From: Poa pratensis
Lineage: Eukaryota > Streptophyta > Magnoliopsida > Poales > Poaceae
Reading direction: 5' to 3'
NCBI GenBank assembly: GCA_947311845.1
Contig: CAMZMU010000107.1
Location: 35,908,749 to 35,972,748 of the forward strand
Length of the DNA: 64,000 nt
Shown here: positions 23,516 through 34,698 of the stretch, one piece after another
Numbering within the stretch: position 1 is the stretch's first letter
How the letters are laid out: each line of letters begins with the position of its first letter
Program-made: the position numbers and the translations under genes
Notes under the pieces: generated by a model
The model's database searches: none
What the model was told of the DNA's origin: nothing
What the model saw: the letters and a program-made list of their open reading frames with translations, nothing else

Positions 23516-25612
23516 ACTTCAACTCTCCCATCATAGACATCTCAAACGAATGGACTCAAGGCGAGCCACGGGTGCATAAGTCTCTCCAAAATCAATGTTT
23601 TCAACTTGAGAGAACCCTTGTGCAACCAATCTTGCCTTGTTACTTACAACAATTCCATGTTCATCTTGCTTGTTCTTGAATATCCATTTTGTGCCTATAA
23701 CATTGCGGCACTCCATTGGCTTCTCGACTAACTTCCACACCTTGTTGCGCTTGAAGTTATTGAGCTCTTCATGCATAGCTTCCAACCAATCCGGATCTTC
23801 AAGAGCTTCAAAGACTTTCTTTGGTTCCACCACGGAGATGTGTGCTTGATGTTCACTAAATCTTGCCAATTGCCTCCTAGTGGTCACATTGCTTCTCAAG
23901 TCACCAAGAACATTTTGTAGATCATGTTCTCTTATTTCCATGGTTCTTGCAACTCTAGCTTGACGACGGGCTTCGATATCCTCATTGCATCTTGGAGGTA
24001 TTACTTGATCCTCTTGATCATTTGTGTCCCCGTCTTGACCGGAATGTTGACCTTGATCATCATTTTGCACATCTTCATGAGAAGGAGAGGGTTGATCTTG
24101 GTCTTGACCTTGGCTAGCATCGATAGTAGGAGAACTTGGTTCTTGCATAGCAACTTGGTCAACATGAGGATGGTCTTGAACTTGTTCTTCGGTTGGTGCA
24201 TCATTTGCTTCCATGGTGGGCGAAGGTTCAACTTGTGATGATGAAGTTTCCACTTGGGTGGAGCTTGAACTTGCTTGAGGAGGCTCATGATGAATCTCTA
24301 TGGGCCGATAGAATCCAACGCCCATTCTTCTTATTGCATCTTGAGGTTCCTCATTATCTACATCACAAACATGAAATTGCGCCACTTGGGAGCCGTCATT
24401 CTCATCGAACTCCACACTACAAGATTTCACAACTCTCCCGGAGGATTTGTCGTAGATTCTATAAGTGTGGGATTCGGGACCGTAACCAACAAAAATACCC
24501 TCTAGAGCGTTAGACTCAAACTTAGACAAACGAACACCTTTGATCTTATAGAAACACTTACAACCAAATACTCGGTAGTAGGAGACATTGGGCTTGTTGC
24601 CAGTGAGCATCTCATAAGGGGTTAGCTTCTTGCCCTTGCGAAAGAAGAGCCGGTTTGATGAATGACACGCCGTGGAGATGGCCTCGGCCCACAAGAAGAG
24701 CGGAGACTTAAACTCCGCCAACATGGACCTTGCCATATCCATGAGAGTCCGGTTCTTCCTCTCGGCTACACCATTTTGTTGAGGGGTATATGCAGCGGCA
24801 TATTGATGACGAATTCCCTCTTCACTAAGAAACTCATTTAAGGTGTAGTTCTTGAACTCGGAGCCATTGTCACTCCTAATGGCCAATATGGGAACATTGT
24901 GTTGACGTTGAACTTCATTGGAGAAATAAACCCAAGTAAATCTTGAATAGTCATCAACAATCACCAAACAATACTTCTTCCCACCAAGACATGGTTGAGG
25001 CACAGCACCAAAGAGATCAACATGAAGAAGTTCCAATATCCTCTTTGATGAGATGATGGTCTTGCTTGGGTGGGGAGAATCATGCATCTTTCCTTCAACA
25101 CAAGCCCTACAAAGACGATCTCTAGAAAAAGAAACATTCTCTTTTAGTCCAAGAATGTGACCACCCTTGTGGAGACTTCGCAAAGTTCTCATATTGACAT
25201 GGGACAAGCGGCGATGCCACAACCACCCCACGTCGGCCTTTTCGAATAGGCACATTGCTTGAGTGTTGGTTAACCCCGAAAAGTCCACCACAAACAACTC
25301 ATGTTCAATGTACCCAACGAAAGTGACCTTTAGAGTCTTGCTCCACATGAGTACCACAATATCAATATCAACGTGAACGGCAAAACCCATCTTATTAAGA
25401 GCACGAACGGAAAGTAAGTTATAACCGAGGGACTCGACAAGCATGACGTTCACAAGGGTGATATCCCTTGCTACTACTACCTTGCCGAGACCCGATACCT
25501 CCGCTTTTGATTTATCACCATAAGTGACGGTTGAGTGATTTGAGTTTGGTCTCAACTCCGTCAAGATCTCCTTGCTTCCGGTCATATGACTTGTGCATCC
25601 ACTATCAAGCAC
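23516..25612 (-). pseudogene. Sirevirus-like copia pol (copy X2): protease, integrase, part of RT
   Basis: This is the longest intact piece of the minus-strand copia, 693 codons on the minus strand from 25612 to 23531. Domains in order: protease with the DSGCTSHMTG active-site block (residue about 3), GAG-pre-integrase with LWHRRLSHVNMRTL and paired cysteines, integrase with HVDLFG, IRSDNGSEF and PQQNGVAERK, the Gln/Asp-rich linker, and the first RT block ending LESIR. It lacks about 13 residues of integrase relative to the plus-strand copy (after FTWVYF). The RT core including YVDD is deleted at the same point as in copy X1, so it cannot replicate on its own. Confidence 0.9.
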
Positions 25613-26780
25613 CCATTTCGACCCTCCAGAAGCATAGTCCTACAAAAGATCATTTCTTGGTTTTAGGTACCCATCTTGCAATGTGTCCTCTTTGGTTAGC
25701 AACAAGGGTCTTAGGAACCCAAATAGCACGAGCAACATATCCATCATAAGGTCCAACATATTTTGCATAAACATCACCATAATAATCAACATATAAAATG
25801 TAGTGAGGGTTAGCATTTCCCACAAAGTCACTACGAGTGGTCTTGGCACTAGTGGCATTACCACTCGCAATAGGAGTCTTGGCTTGGGCGGGCTTGACCT
25901 TGCTCTTCTTGTTGCTCTTCTTATTCTTTGCCTTAACCAAGACCCTCCTTCCCTTTGTGTTGCTTTTGCTCAACAACATGAGCAACAAGCTTATCTTTAC
26001 CTTTGTGAATTGAGGTCTTGGCACTAGTGGCCTTGGCAAGCTCATCCTTCAACCTAGCATTTTCCTCAATAACATTTGCATGATCACACGAGGGAATAGA
26101 GGTACTAGGTGTGTCAAGTTTAGAAAGTTGAGTTTGTAGTTGCTCATGAGACTTGACAAGAAGGGAGTGAGCACTATCCAAAGCCTTGTGAGCCTTGTCA
26201 AGTTTCTCGATATCTCCAATAAGTCTAGCATTAGCAACCACAAATTCGGCTTTCTCCTTTTTAATCACTTTATACTTAGCAATGGCATGATCTCTTTCAT
26301 TAATGATTTTAGCAATTATTTCATCATTTTTATCATCAAGAGACTCAAGTTGCTCCTCAAGAGAAGCCCTAATTTTTTCCTCTCCCTCGAGAGTAGCCTT
26401 CAAGGTGGCTATAGTGACGCAATCTTCTCTCTCGATTTGGCCCTTTTCCTCAAGGAGGTTTTGGGCCGCACCAAGTTGTCCATGAGAGCCTCAATATGCT
26501 TCTTGGCTTCACCTTGCAAGTTAGCCACAAAAGAATCGAAGGCAACAATCTCTTGCTTTATTCTAAGACTAGTCATATCATCCATGTCATGTGTAGCCTT
26601 AGGAGTGGGAGATGACTCCTCGGTGGCCTTGGCCATGAAGCAATGAGCGTTGTTGGAGGAGATGTTTTCATTGGGGGATTCAAAGAGGGAAGGAGATGTA
26701 GATGATGTGATGGCCAATGCGGCCACCTCACTAGTAGCTTCTTCTTCTCGGAATCTCCGGAGTCATACTCCTCTTGGGAC
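25613..26780 (-). pseudogene. Sirevirus-like copia gag region (copy X2), broken
   Basis: On the minus strand, frames join into the C-terminal two thirds of a long Sirevirus gag: a Ser-rich stretch (26726-26409), a long coiled coil rich in Glu, Lys and Leu (26403-25990), a Lys-rich part, and the linker YVDYYGDVYAKYVGPYDGY leading to protease. A stop lies near 25635 and frame changes near 26408 and 25935. The gag is interrupted by the solo LTR at 26786-28368 and resumes briefly at 28374-28440. Confidence 0.75.
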
Positions 26781-26785
26781 ACCAA

Positions 26786-28368
26786 TGATGGCGTGGATCA
26801 CACGTTCGTTGGGAGACCCCAAGAGGAAGGTATGAAGCAGTGTAGCAGAAGTTTCCCTCAGTATGAAACCAAGGTTTAATCGAACCAGTAGGAGCAAGAA
26901 ATCACTTTTGAAGGTTGTCAGTGGCGCGCTGACGTGGAACCTGCACACAACACAATCAAACTACTTTGCCCCAACGAAACAGTGAGGTTGTCAATCTCAC
27001 CGGCTTGCTGAAAATAAGGAATTAAACGTATGGTGTGGAAAATAGTGTTTAATTGCAGAGAATGAAAAGGAACAATGATTGCAGTTGGTTGTATTATCAG
27101 TGTAAAAGAATGGACCGGGGTTCACAGTTCACTAGTGGTGTCTCTCCATAAAAGATAACTAACATGCTGGGTGAACAAATTACAGCTGGGCAATTGACAA
27201 AATATTGAGCGCATGACAATGCATATATATGACATGATGATTACTATGATATTCATGTGGGCATTACGACAAAATACATAGACCGTTATCCAACAGCGTC
27301 TATGACTAATAATCCATCTCCAGGTTGTCATACTGAGTTCCCCGTTGGTATTAAGTTGCAAGCAACGGATAATCGCATTAAGTAATGTGCGTAATCTAAA
27401 CAAATGCATTAGACCTAACGGCGCACCCTTAAGCTAAGCATCAGTTATTTTATCCCTAGTGGCAACAGCACATCCACAATCTTAGAAGTTGCTGTCACTC
27501 TCCCAGATTACCGGAGGCATGAACCCACTATCTAGCATAAATACTAACTCTTGGAGTTACAAGCATCTACTTGGCCAAAGCATCTACTAGTAACGGAAAG
27601 CATGCAAGATCATAAATAACATATAAGATAGATTGATAATCAACTTGACATAGTATTCAATATTCATCGGATCCCAGCAAACACAACATGTAGCATTACA
27701 ATAAGATGATCTTGATCATGATAGGCAGCTCACAAGATCTAAACATGATAGCATAAAGTGGAGAGAAAACCATCTAGCTACTGCTATGGACCCGTAGTCC
27801 AAAGATGAACTACTCACGCATCACTCCGGAGGCAGGCATGGTGATGTAGAGCCCTCCGGTGATGATTCCCCTCTCCGGCAGGGTGCCGGGAAGAGCTTCT
27901 AAACCCTCCCGAGCTAGGGTTGACGGCGGCGGCGTCTCTGGAACTTTTCGTGGATAATGGCTCGGGTGTCTAGGGTTTTCCCGTGAAGATGAATAAATAG
28001 GCGAAAGGGCGGCGGCTGGAGCGACCCGAGGGGCCCACACCACACCACGGCGCGGTTGGAGGTGGGGCCACGCCGCCCTATGGTGTGGCCGCCTCCTCGG
28101 TCGCCTCCGTCTCTCCTTTGGACCCCGTGTACGTGTTGGAAAAATAGGAGGTCATGTCCAGGTTTCGTCCAATTCCGAGAATATTTCCAGAATAGCTTTT
28201 CTGAAATACAAAAACAGCAGAAAACATGAACTGGCACTGTGGCATCTTGTTAATAGGTTAGTCCCAGAAAATGCATAAAAATGCTATGAAGTATATGTAA
28301 AACATGTAACAATTGGTATAATATCAACATGGAACATCAGAAATTATAGATACGTTTGAGATGTATCA
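26786..28368 (-). mobile_element. Solo LTR, 1583 bp, TSD ACCAA
   Basis: Ends are TGATGGCGTGG (left) and GATGTATCA (right), with ACCAA at 26781-26785 and 28369-28373. On the minus strand it starts TGATACATCTCAAACGTATC, a start common to a Triticeae gypsy LTR group. A TATA-like TATTTATTC followed by a leader-like CCCTAG stretch (about 27990-27960) supports the minus orientation. No internal domain is present. It splits the gag of copia X2. Confidence 0.85.
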
Positions 28369-28373
28369 ACCAA

Positions 28374-28445
28374 CACCATTCTTGTAGGCTTCTTGTTGAA
28401 TGGCTTCTTCTTGATAAAAGGCTTCTTGGCAAACACCTTTGACTT
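28374..28445 (-). pseudogene. Short gag piece of copia X2
   Basis: The minus strand reads a Lys/Phe-rich stretch (KVFAKKPFIKKKPFNKK) that continues the gag after removal of the solo LTR. It ends at truncated LTR sequence near 28446, so the gag N-terminus and primer site have been deleted. Confidence 0.6.
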
Positions 28446-29158
28446 GGCCTTGAGGAGATGGGGGGTGAATAGGTGCTACTCAATTTTTAGTTCTTTTTCA
28501 AATTTAGGCTTGACACAAAGGTAAATTCTCTAGATATGCAACTAAGGTGAATTTACCTATATGACAAGTTAACACTAGACAAGGCACAAGATACCAGTAA
28601 AGGCTAACATAAGAAGTAACCAAACGGGAAGCACGCGGAGACACGGGGTTATTACCGAGTTCCTCCTTTTTAGGAGAGTACGTCTCGTTGGAGGGGTGTG
28701 AGCTTTCAAAGCTCAAGCGCCACAACTGATCTCACCCTATTCTCCGATGAACCTCGCCAAGGTTTGGTTCACCTTCCACTATCGGAATCCTTCAAGACGG
28801 AATCCGGAGCCTTCAACACTCTCGGGGCACAACCCACAAATGGATTGGGGGCTCCCAAGTCAACCACCTGTAGCAATCGACAACAAGTGAGTACAACAAG
28901 GGGCTAGGTTTTCCCAATGGAAACTTCCGGCCATCCACACCGGAACTTCCGGCCACCAACACCGGAACTTCTGGCCAGGGACAAAACAGCCAGCAACCTC
29001 CGGAGCTCTTCTTCGATCTTTTCACTTTTACGAGTGCTTGCAAACATGATATGATCTTTTAACATTACCTGCACCTGACAAGCACTTAGCACAAGGTTAG
29101 ATACTAATTGTGTTGTCATAATCACCAAAACTAGATAAAGAGCAAAAATGCTCTTTCA
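28446..29158 (-). mobile_element. Truncated 5' LTR of the minus-strand copia
   Basis: On the minus strand it starts TGAAAGAGCATTTTTGC (from 29158) and matches the LTR at 8577-9871 at both the start and the AAATTCACC/TATTCACCCC end region, but stops before the terminal CTAGGTGTC part. A deletion has fused it to gag. Its U3 carries a different palindrome, CCGGAACTTCCGG (28940-28952), with close variants at 28917-28931 and 28962-28974. Confidence 0.85.
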
Positions 29159-29938
29159 ACTTCCATCGCCAAGGCTCTATTTGTACACCATGGGGCTTAG
29201 GTCACGTCTACTCAGGTGTACAACCATCTGAGAAAGTGGAGGCTCACGTGCCTTCAGGTTAGCAAACTCCGAGACTTGAGCGACGCACAATGGTGTGAGG
29301 ACAACCACATGATCATCCTCGAGACTGGCCACTATCAGGGGCACATCATGGTTAGCATATTGTCCTTCAACTTGTTTCACCGTCCACTTTTTTAACCTTG
29401 ATCATCACTATCAATCTCATCTAACAAACTGCCCTTCCAATGTTAGAATTACCCCAAGGACGCGAAGTTCCTCAATAAGCCCATTCTGAACTACACACCG
29501 ATCGAGACCATCTTCTCCTACGGTCTGGCCACCGACAAATTTTCCATGTGCTCAGTTGATTCCCTCGTCACGTCCACGACTGACTCCAGTGACACGCGGG
29601 AGTCCGATACCATCATCCTCGATGGTCCGGATAAGTCGGCTGATGCCCACGGAGACGCTAGAGCTGGGGCTGGAGTGAAGAGGAAAACGGGAGCCCTCGG
29701 TGACGACGAGATCGCGGCTTTCGCGAGCATGGCTGATGCTGTCAAGGACGTCAAGCCTACTGGCATGCACCCTGACCTCTACCAGGCTGTCCTGGATGCC
29801 GTTGGCTTCAGTGAGGAGGTTCTCATGCTGGCTCTCGGCTAACTCGTCGACCACAAGGCACATGGTGTCCACTTTGTCGGCATGGCTGAGCAACAAAGTA
29901 CCCTCTTGCTAAGAACCTTCTTGGCCAAGTACAACTGA
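29159..29938 (+). pseudogene. MYB/SANT-like DNA-binding protein gene, truncated and mutated
   Basis: Two exons are readable. The first (about 29159-29350) includes VYNHLRKWR, the conserved end of a MYB/SANT-like domain. The second (29447-29938) includes KDAKFLNKPILNYTPIETIF, then a spacer with VKRKTGALGDDEIAAF, and a C-terminal part with MHPDLYQAVLDAVGF. The 96-nt intron has GTTAGC and TGTTAG ends. Disabling changes: an in-frame TAG near 29203 and a TAA at 29840-29842 inside the C-terminal domain. The 5' part is lost where the copia LTR ends at 29158. Proteins of this type are very numerous in Triticeae and share ancestry with helper proteins of PIF/Harbinger transposons. Confidence 0.75.
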
Positions 29939-30270
29939 TGGGTGGTGGTGGCCGTGTGGAGCTGGGGTGGTGGTGGATATGATGATGAACTGATAATGAT
30001 GATGTATATTTTGGGATAGGTGGGGGTTCGAAACTTCTTTTATAGCTTGTTTGTTTTTATGAGGTGGTATATACTAACCCCTCGTATGATGGTGAAGTTG
30101 ATGATGGTGGTGGTGGTGGTAGGATGACATTTTTCATGTGGTGGTAGGTTAATACCATATTGATAGGATGAACTCGTGATCCTCTTTTGTAGTGATAATG
30201 CATGCTGCTCTAGGTTTATGATTATGAATAGTTGTCTACTTCTGACACTTGTTCTTTGGTTCATTGATGC
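29939..30270. other. Former 3' flank of the MYB/SANT-like gene
   Basis: Low-complexity GGT/GAT-rich sequence without a gene, including a GGTGGTGGTGGTGG run near 30104. It is probably the old 3' UTR and flank. Confidence 0.4.
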
Positions 30271-30278
30271 GTCTTGAT

Positions 30279-31100
30279 TCTGGATGGCACCCGCCGGGTT
30301 CGGGTGCGGGTTTGGCACCCCCATACCCGCACCCGTCCATCTCCCCGCCCCCGCCACCATACCCGCCGCCGGGTACAGAGCTCCACCATACCCGCCACCC
30401 GCCGGGTTTGCAGGACCCGACGGGTACCCGGCGGCGGCGGAGCTCGAGGAGCCAGAGCAGGGCTACAGGGAACGAGGGGATCTCGAGAGGCGGCGGCGGC
30501 TTCCAGGCGAGGTAGAGGTGACGCGGTGGTCGACGTCAGCCGGCGGTGGTAGAGCACATCTGCGAGAGAGAGGCGGCCGACGTCGTGTGCTTAGGGAGAG
30601 AGGAGGGATGGCGAGCTAGGCGTCGCGTGCTTGGGGAAAGAGGAGCCATGGGCAGGAGGGGAGGAGGCACGGGCTCGGGAGAGGAGAGCAGAGAGAGCCG
30701 GAGGAGGGACTGACGGGGAGAGGAGCACTGAGCCGCTGAGGAAGAAGGCGATGGTGGAGTGCGAAGGGATTGGGGATCAAATCGATCGATAGTTAGGTTT
30801 GTGTGTCGTGCGCTGGTGTAGTGCGTTAGTGGGCTTGGTGGGCTAGGTGCGTTAGTTTTTCTTGAATAAAGCTAGGTACGTTAGTGCCTTAATAGGCAAT
30901 GACCTGTGGGGTCACATGTTTTAGTCGGGTATGTGGGTTCACGGGTAAGGGTTTGGCACCCCATACACGCCTCCGCTAGACCCGGCGGGTCTGGATTTTT
31001 ATCGTTAAGCACACCCGCGGATTCAGATCGTCACCAAACCCTTCCCATTTAGTGCGGACCCGTCGGGTTAGCGGGTATCGGGTACCCATTGCCATCCGTA
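30279..31100. mobile_element. hAT-type non-autonomous DNA transposon, 822 bp, TSD GTCTTGAT
   Basis: The ends TCTGGATGGCA and TGCCATCCGTA are imperfect inverted repeats, and the 8-bp duplication GTCTTGAT lies at 30271-30278 and 31101-31108. An 8-bp target duplication is the hallmark of hAT elements. Subterminal GGGTACCCG/CCCGCCGGG motifs are abundant. The GC-rich interior has open frames on both strands but no transposase motif, so it depends on another element. Confidence 0.82.
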
Positions 31101-31147
31101 GTCTTGATGATCGTATGATCTTTTGTGTGTTGCTAGATAAACTGTTA

Positions 31148-32240
31148 CTAGTTGAATTTAGCGCGGCGACACGCCGCGCCCTTTAAGAGAAATTTTATGT
31201 ATGAAATGTTTTGTTGTAATGACATAATAGATGTTGAAGGAAATTCGAATTTGACGAAATTCGTGGAATGTGTGTGCGAATTTGGATCCAAAATTGAGGA
31301 GTTAGAGTCGACAAAACTCGGAACCGTTCACGGGGGTGGAACTTACTCGTTGGCGCGCATATATTTCGTATATATAATTACTGGAAAACGTGGGCTTTTT
31401 CATGCAAATTTTTTGGCAAAATTTGTGAAATGTTTGTGCGACTTTGGATTTAAAAATCGAGGAGTTAGAGTCGATTAAACTCGAAAGCGATGACGGGGAT
31501 GGAACCTACTCGCCGTTACGCATATTTTCATGTATATAATTTGTGGGAAGCGCAGGGACTTTTCTGCAAAAAATTTGACAAAATTCGTTAAATGTATGTG
31601 CGAATTTGGATCCAAAATTTGAAGAGTTAGAGTTGACAAAACTCAAAACCGTTCACGGGGTGGAAACTACTCGTCGACGCGCATATATTTCGTGTACATA
31701 ATTTTAGGGAGAACAATTTTTTTTTTTAAAGTCAAAAACTCAAAACCGTTCACGGGGTGGAAACTATTCGTCGACGCGCATATATTTCGTGTATATAATT
31801 TTAGGGAGAACAAATTTTTTTTAAAAAAAAGTAAAAAAAAAAAGGTGAACAGTACCCCGCCAGGTACTGTAGCTTAGTGAAGTTACAGTGACCCGAGCAA
31901 GGAGAGAGCGAGGATTTGCTCCTCCTTTATATATAGATAGAATTTGTGGGAAGCGCGGGACTTTTCTGCAAAAAAATTGACAAAATTCGTTAAATGTCTG
32001 TGCGAATTTGGATCCAAAATTGAAGAGTTAGAGTTGACAAAACTGAAAACCGTTCACGGGATGAAAACTACTCATCGACGCGCATATATTTCGTGTATAT
32101 AATTTTAGGGAAAACAAAAAAAAATTTAAAAAAAACAAAAAAAGGCAAAAAAAAAAAGTAAACAGTACTAAGGAGGTGGACTTTACCGACCTCTCACCGC
32201 TCCAGGCACCGTAGCTTCACCTCCTTAATATAGGTAGTGA
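31148..32240 (-). mobile_element. Non-autonomous Helitron, minus strand
   Basis: On the minus strand the 3' end reads a GC hairpin (GCGCGGCG, 3-nt loop, CGCCGCGC at 31161-31179), nine bases, then CTAG with T following (31151-31148, T at 31147), the classic Helitron terminus. The 5' end reads A|TCACTACCTATATTAAGG starting at 32240. A second possible 5' end, A|TCTATATATAAAGG, starts at 31937. No Rep/helicase is encoded. The inside consists of diverged tandem units of about 170-180 bp. Confidence 0.75.
31215..32125. repeat. Diverged tandem repeat inside the Helitron
   Basis: Units share TGTGCGAATTTGGATCC, GAGTTAGAGT(C/T)GACAAAACTC, an ACCGTTCACGG motif and CGCGCATATATTTCGTGTA. They start near 31225, 31400, 31575 and 31965, with a partial copy at 31735-31830. 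Unit length is about 170-180 bp. Confidence 0.8.
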
Positions 32241-32460
32241 TGTGGTGTAATATATTTATATTTCAACAAAACTTAATGATCGTACAATTAGGGAGGCATC
32301 AAGGAGTGTCCAGACTAATGAAAAAACTAGTAATATATTTATATTTCAACAAAACTTAATTGCATCTTAAAATTTGTATGGAGGTCTCGCGACCATCCAA
32401 ATACGCCCAAATACTAGCTGCCCAAACGACCCCTGGTCTGCTATCTTCCACAGTTCCACC
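32241..32460. other. Unassigned, with a 30-bp direct repeat
   Basis: TAATATATTTATATTTCAAC plus ten more shared bases occur near 32249 and again near 32331. Nothing else was recognised. Confidence 0.5.
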
Positions 32461-32988
32461 TAGGCCTAGAATTCGAGCCGAGCCGAGCCGGCTCGGCTCG
32501 ACTCGTTCAAGCTCGGTCAACTAGCGAGCTCGGCTCGGCTCGACTCCTTTAACAAACGAGTCCAGAATTGAAACTCGGCTCGGCTCGCTAAACTCGCGAG
32601 TTTGCTCGTTTAACTCGTTTAGCTAAGTAAAACTATTAACATGAATTTAATAAATTTTGTGTATATTTTTTTGTAATTATTTGGGCTTGTATGATGTAAT
32701 TATCACAACAATATATGACAATATGACAAATATCAAGTAATATGTAATTGTTAAACTATGATAATCAGGTAAAATATTTCACAAAGACAAGAATAATGTA
32801 ACAATTTTTTTTACCAAGCTAAACGAGCCAAACAAGTAGCTCGGAACTCGGCTCGTTTAACTCGAACTCGTTTAGCGTCTAAAATAAAAACTCGGCTCGG
32901 CTCGTTTAGTAACGAGTTCGAGCCAAGCCGAGTCGAGTTCCGACCTACTCGTTTAACTCGCGAGTTTCGAGTTTTAATTCCAGCCCTA
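32461..32988. mobile_element. hAT-type MITE, 528 bp, TSD GTTCCACC
   Basis: TAGGCCTAGAATT and AATTCCAGCCCTA are 13-bp inverted ends with two mismatches. GTTCCACC is duplicated at 32453-32460 and 32989-32996. The ends are filled with GGCTCGGCTCG/CGAGCCGAGC subterminal repeats and the middle is AT-rich. No coding capacity. It lies about 240 bp upstream of the RING gene start. Confidence 0.88.
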
Positions 32989-33228
32989 GTTCCACCCCAC
33001 GTGCTCCAACTCAGAGGGTAGTTTCGTCATATTCGCCTTCCTTCGTCCTCCGGTTCTCATTAAAACAGCAGAAAACATTTTCCATTGTTCCATTAACTCA
33101 TATTTCTCCGCATCAATATTATCCGCTCCGTCGCCTCATCTAGGGTTTACTTTTCGTCGTCAGCGCCAAGGTTGTTGCGGTCTCCGGCGAGCGAGTGGTG
33201 TGCTGCACCTGCGAATCGGCTGTCAGAG

Positions 33229-34698
33229 ATGGGATACGACGCCATGGCCAACGGCGCCTCCTCCCCGGCGGTAGCGCGCGAAGCGAAGAAGAAGCGGGTA
33301 AGGAGGGGGAGTTCGATTTGGATTGCGGTATTCCCGATTGGATAGGTTGGCGTGCTGATCCGTCTGTCTTGGTGTTGATACCTGCAGGGGAACCGGTCGG
33401 CGAGGCTGAAGCAGAGCAAGCTCGACGTCCGCCGGGAGCAGTGGCTGTCACAAGGTCTGATCTCGCGCCCGATTCTGAATTCTCTTCTCTTATTATCTTG
33501 TCGATTTCAGCGGTTATTAGTCGATTCAGATGATCTCGCTTGAAAAGATGGGATCTTGGTTTGAAGTTGGTTCTGTATTTTATGTTGCGCTTGCTCTTTT
33601 TACTGGGTGTATTTACTTACGGATATGTTATTTGTTCAGCACATATGATCGTATTTTCCATTTCCGTGTGTTTAATTGGGTTTCCGAACTGAGGCTTGAA
33701 AGTTCAATCATGTGGTTATCGTTCACTCGAAATCTTATCAATGTATGGTACAAATATCTGATCAAAATCTGCTGTTTTAATTTTGTCTAGTGAAGGATGT
33801 GAAGGAGGTCAAGACAGTGTCTTCCCCAGCAGCAGCAGGGGCCAGCTCTGGATCGCCGATCCTTGCTTCTCCGCACCCTCCCCTCCCTCGTCGGCGTGTT
33901 GAGACACTGACCAGGGGAGAGGAGCCAGAAGAGAACAAGGACGAGGCTGGTGTGGCTAACCAGGAGGCGGGGAGCAGTGATGTCGATTCCCCGGTGCACA
34001 GTCATGTTTCATACAATTCCCCTGGTGGTTCTTCTCAGCGGAAGCACTGTCGCATCTATAGCCCGAGCAGTGGTAGCAGTGCGTGGTCCAGCTCCCGGAG
34101 TGTGAGTGATGCCGAAGATGAAGGAACTGGCGTTGGCGACAAGGAGGAGGAGGATGATGTTTTGGATGATTGGGAAGCGGTTGCGGACGCACTAGTTGAT
34201 AACAACCTTAACCACCAGGATTTAGGTCCAGAGGAACCACCAGTTGCACCTGTGGCTTATCTAGAGCCTGCTCATGCAGCAACGAGGCCAGAACCAATCA
34301 AGATCCAAAGAAGAGCTTGGAGCCCAGATGATGATACCCGTCCACACACTTTGCCCAGTCTCTCAAAGCAGGCCAGCTTCCCAGCTAGCATGGGGAACTG
34401 CTGGGTGGGAATGGGAATAGGTGCTGCACAAAAAGGTATCCTCTCATTCCAGATGTCCTGCCCTATATGCTATGAGGATCTTGATCCAACAGACTCTAGA
34501 TTCCTCCCGTGTCCCTGTGGATTTCATCTCTGTCTATTCTGCCACAAGAGGATTCTCGAGGCGGATGCACGTTGCCCTGGGTGCAGGAAGCTGTATAAGT
34601 CGGCGCCTTTAGATGGAGAAGCTGGAAATGGACGGGAGACAGAGAATGTAGTACAGATGCGGCTGTCCCGCTCTTGTAGTATGGGTATGCACTACTAG
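33229..34698 (+). CDS. RING-finger protein (NOT4-like C4C4 RING), probable E3 ubiquitin ligase
   Basis: Three exons: 33229-33297, 33388-33454 and 33791-34698, with GT/AG junctions that keep the frame and give 347 residues. The N-terminus is basic (EAKKKRGNRSARLKQSKLD), the middle is acidic, Ser-rich and probably disordered. Residues about 269-310 form a RING: CPIC, thirteen residues, CPC, CLFC, then CPGC. All eight ligands are cysteines, the C4C4 pattern of the CCR4-NOT subunit NOT4. RINGs of this kind bind two zinc ions and recruit an E2 enzyme. The NOT4 RNA-binding domain is not present, so this is a shorter plant protein, not NOT4 itself. The start is the first ATG of exon 1; a second in-frame ATG is at 33244. 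No damage is seen. Substrates are unknown. Confidence 0.85.
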
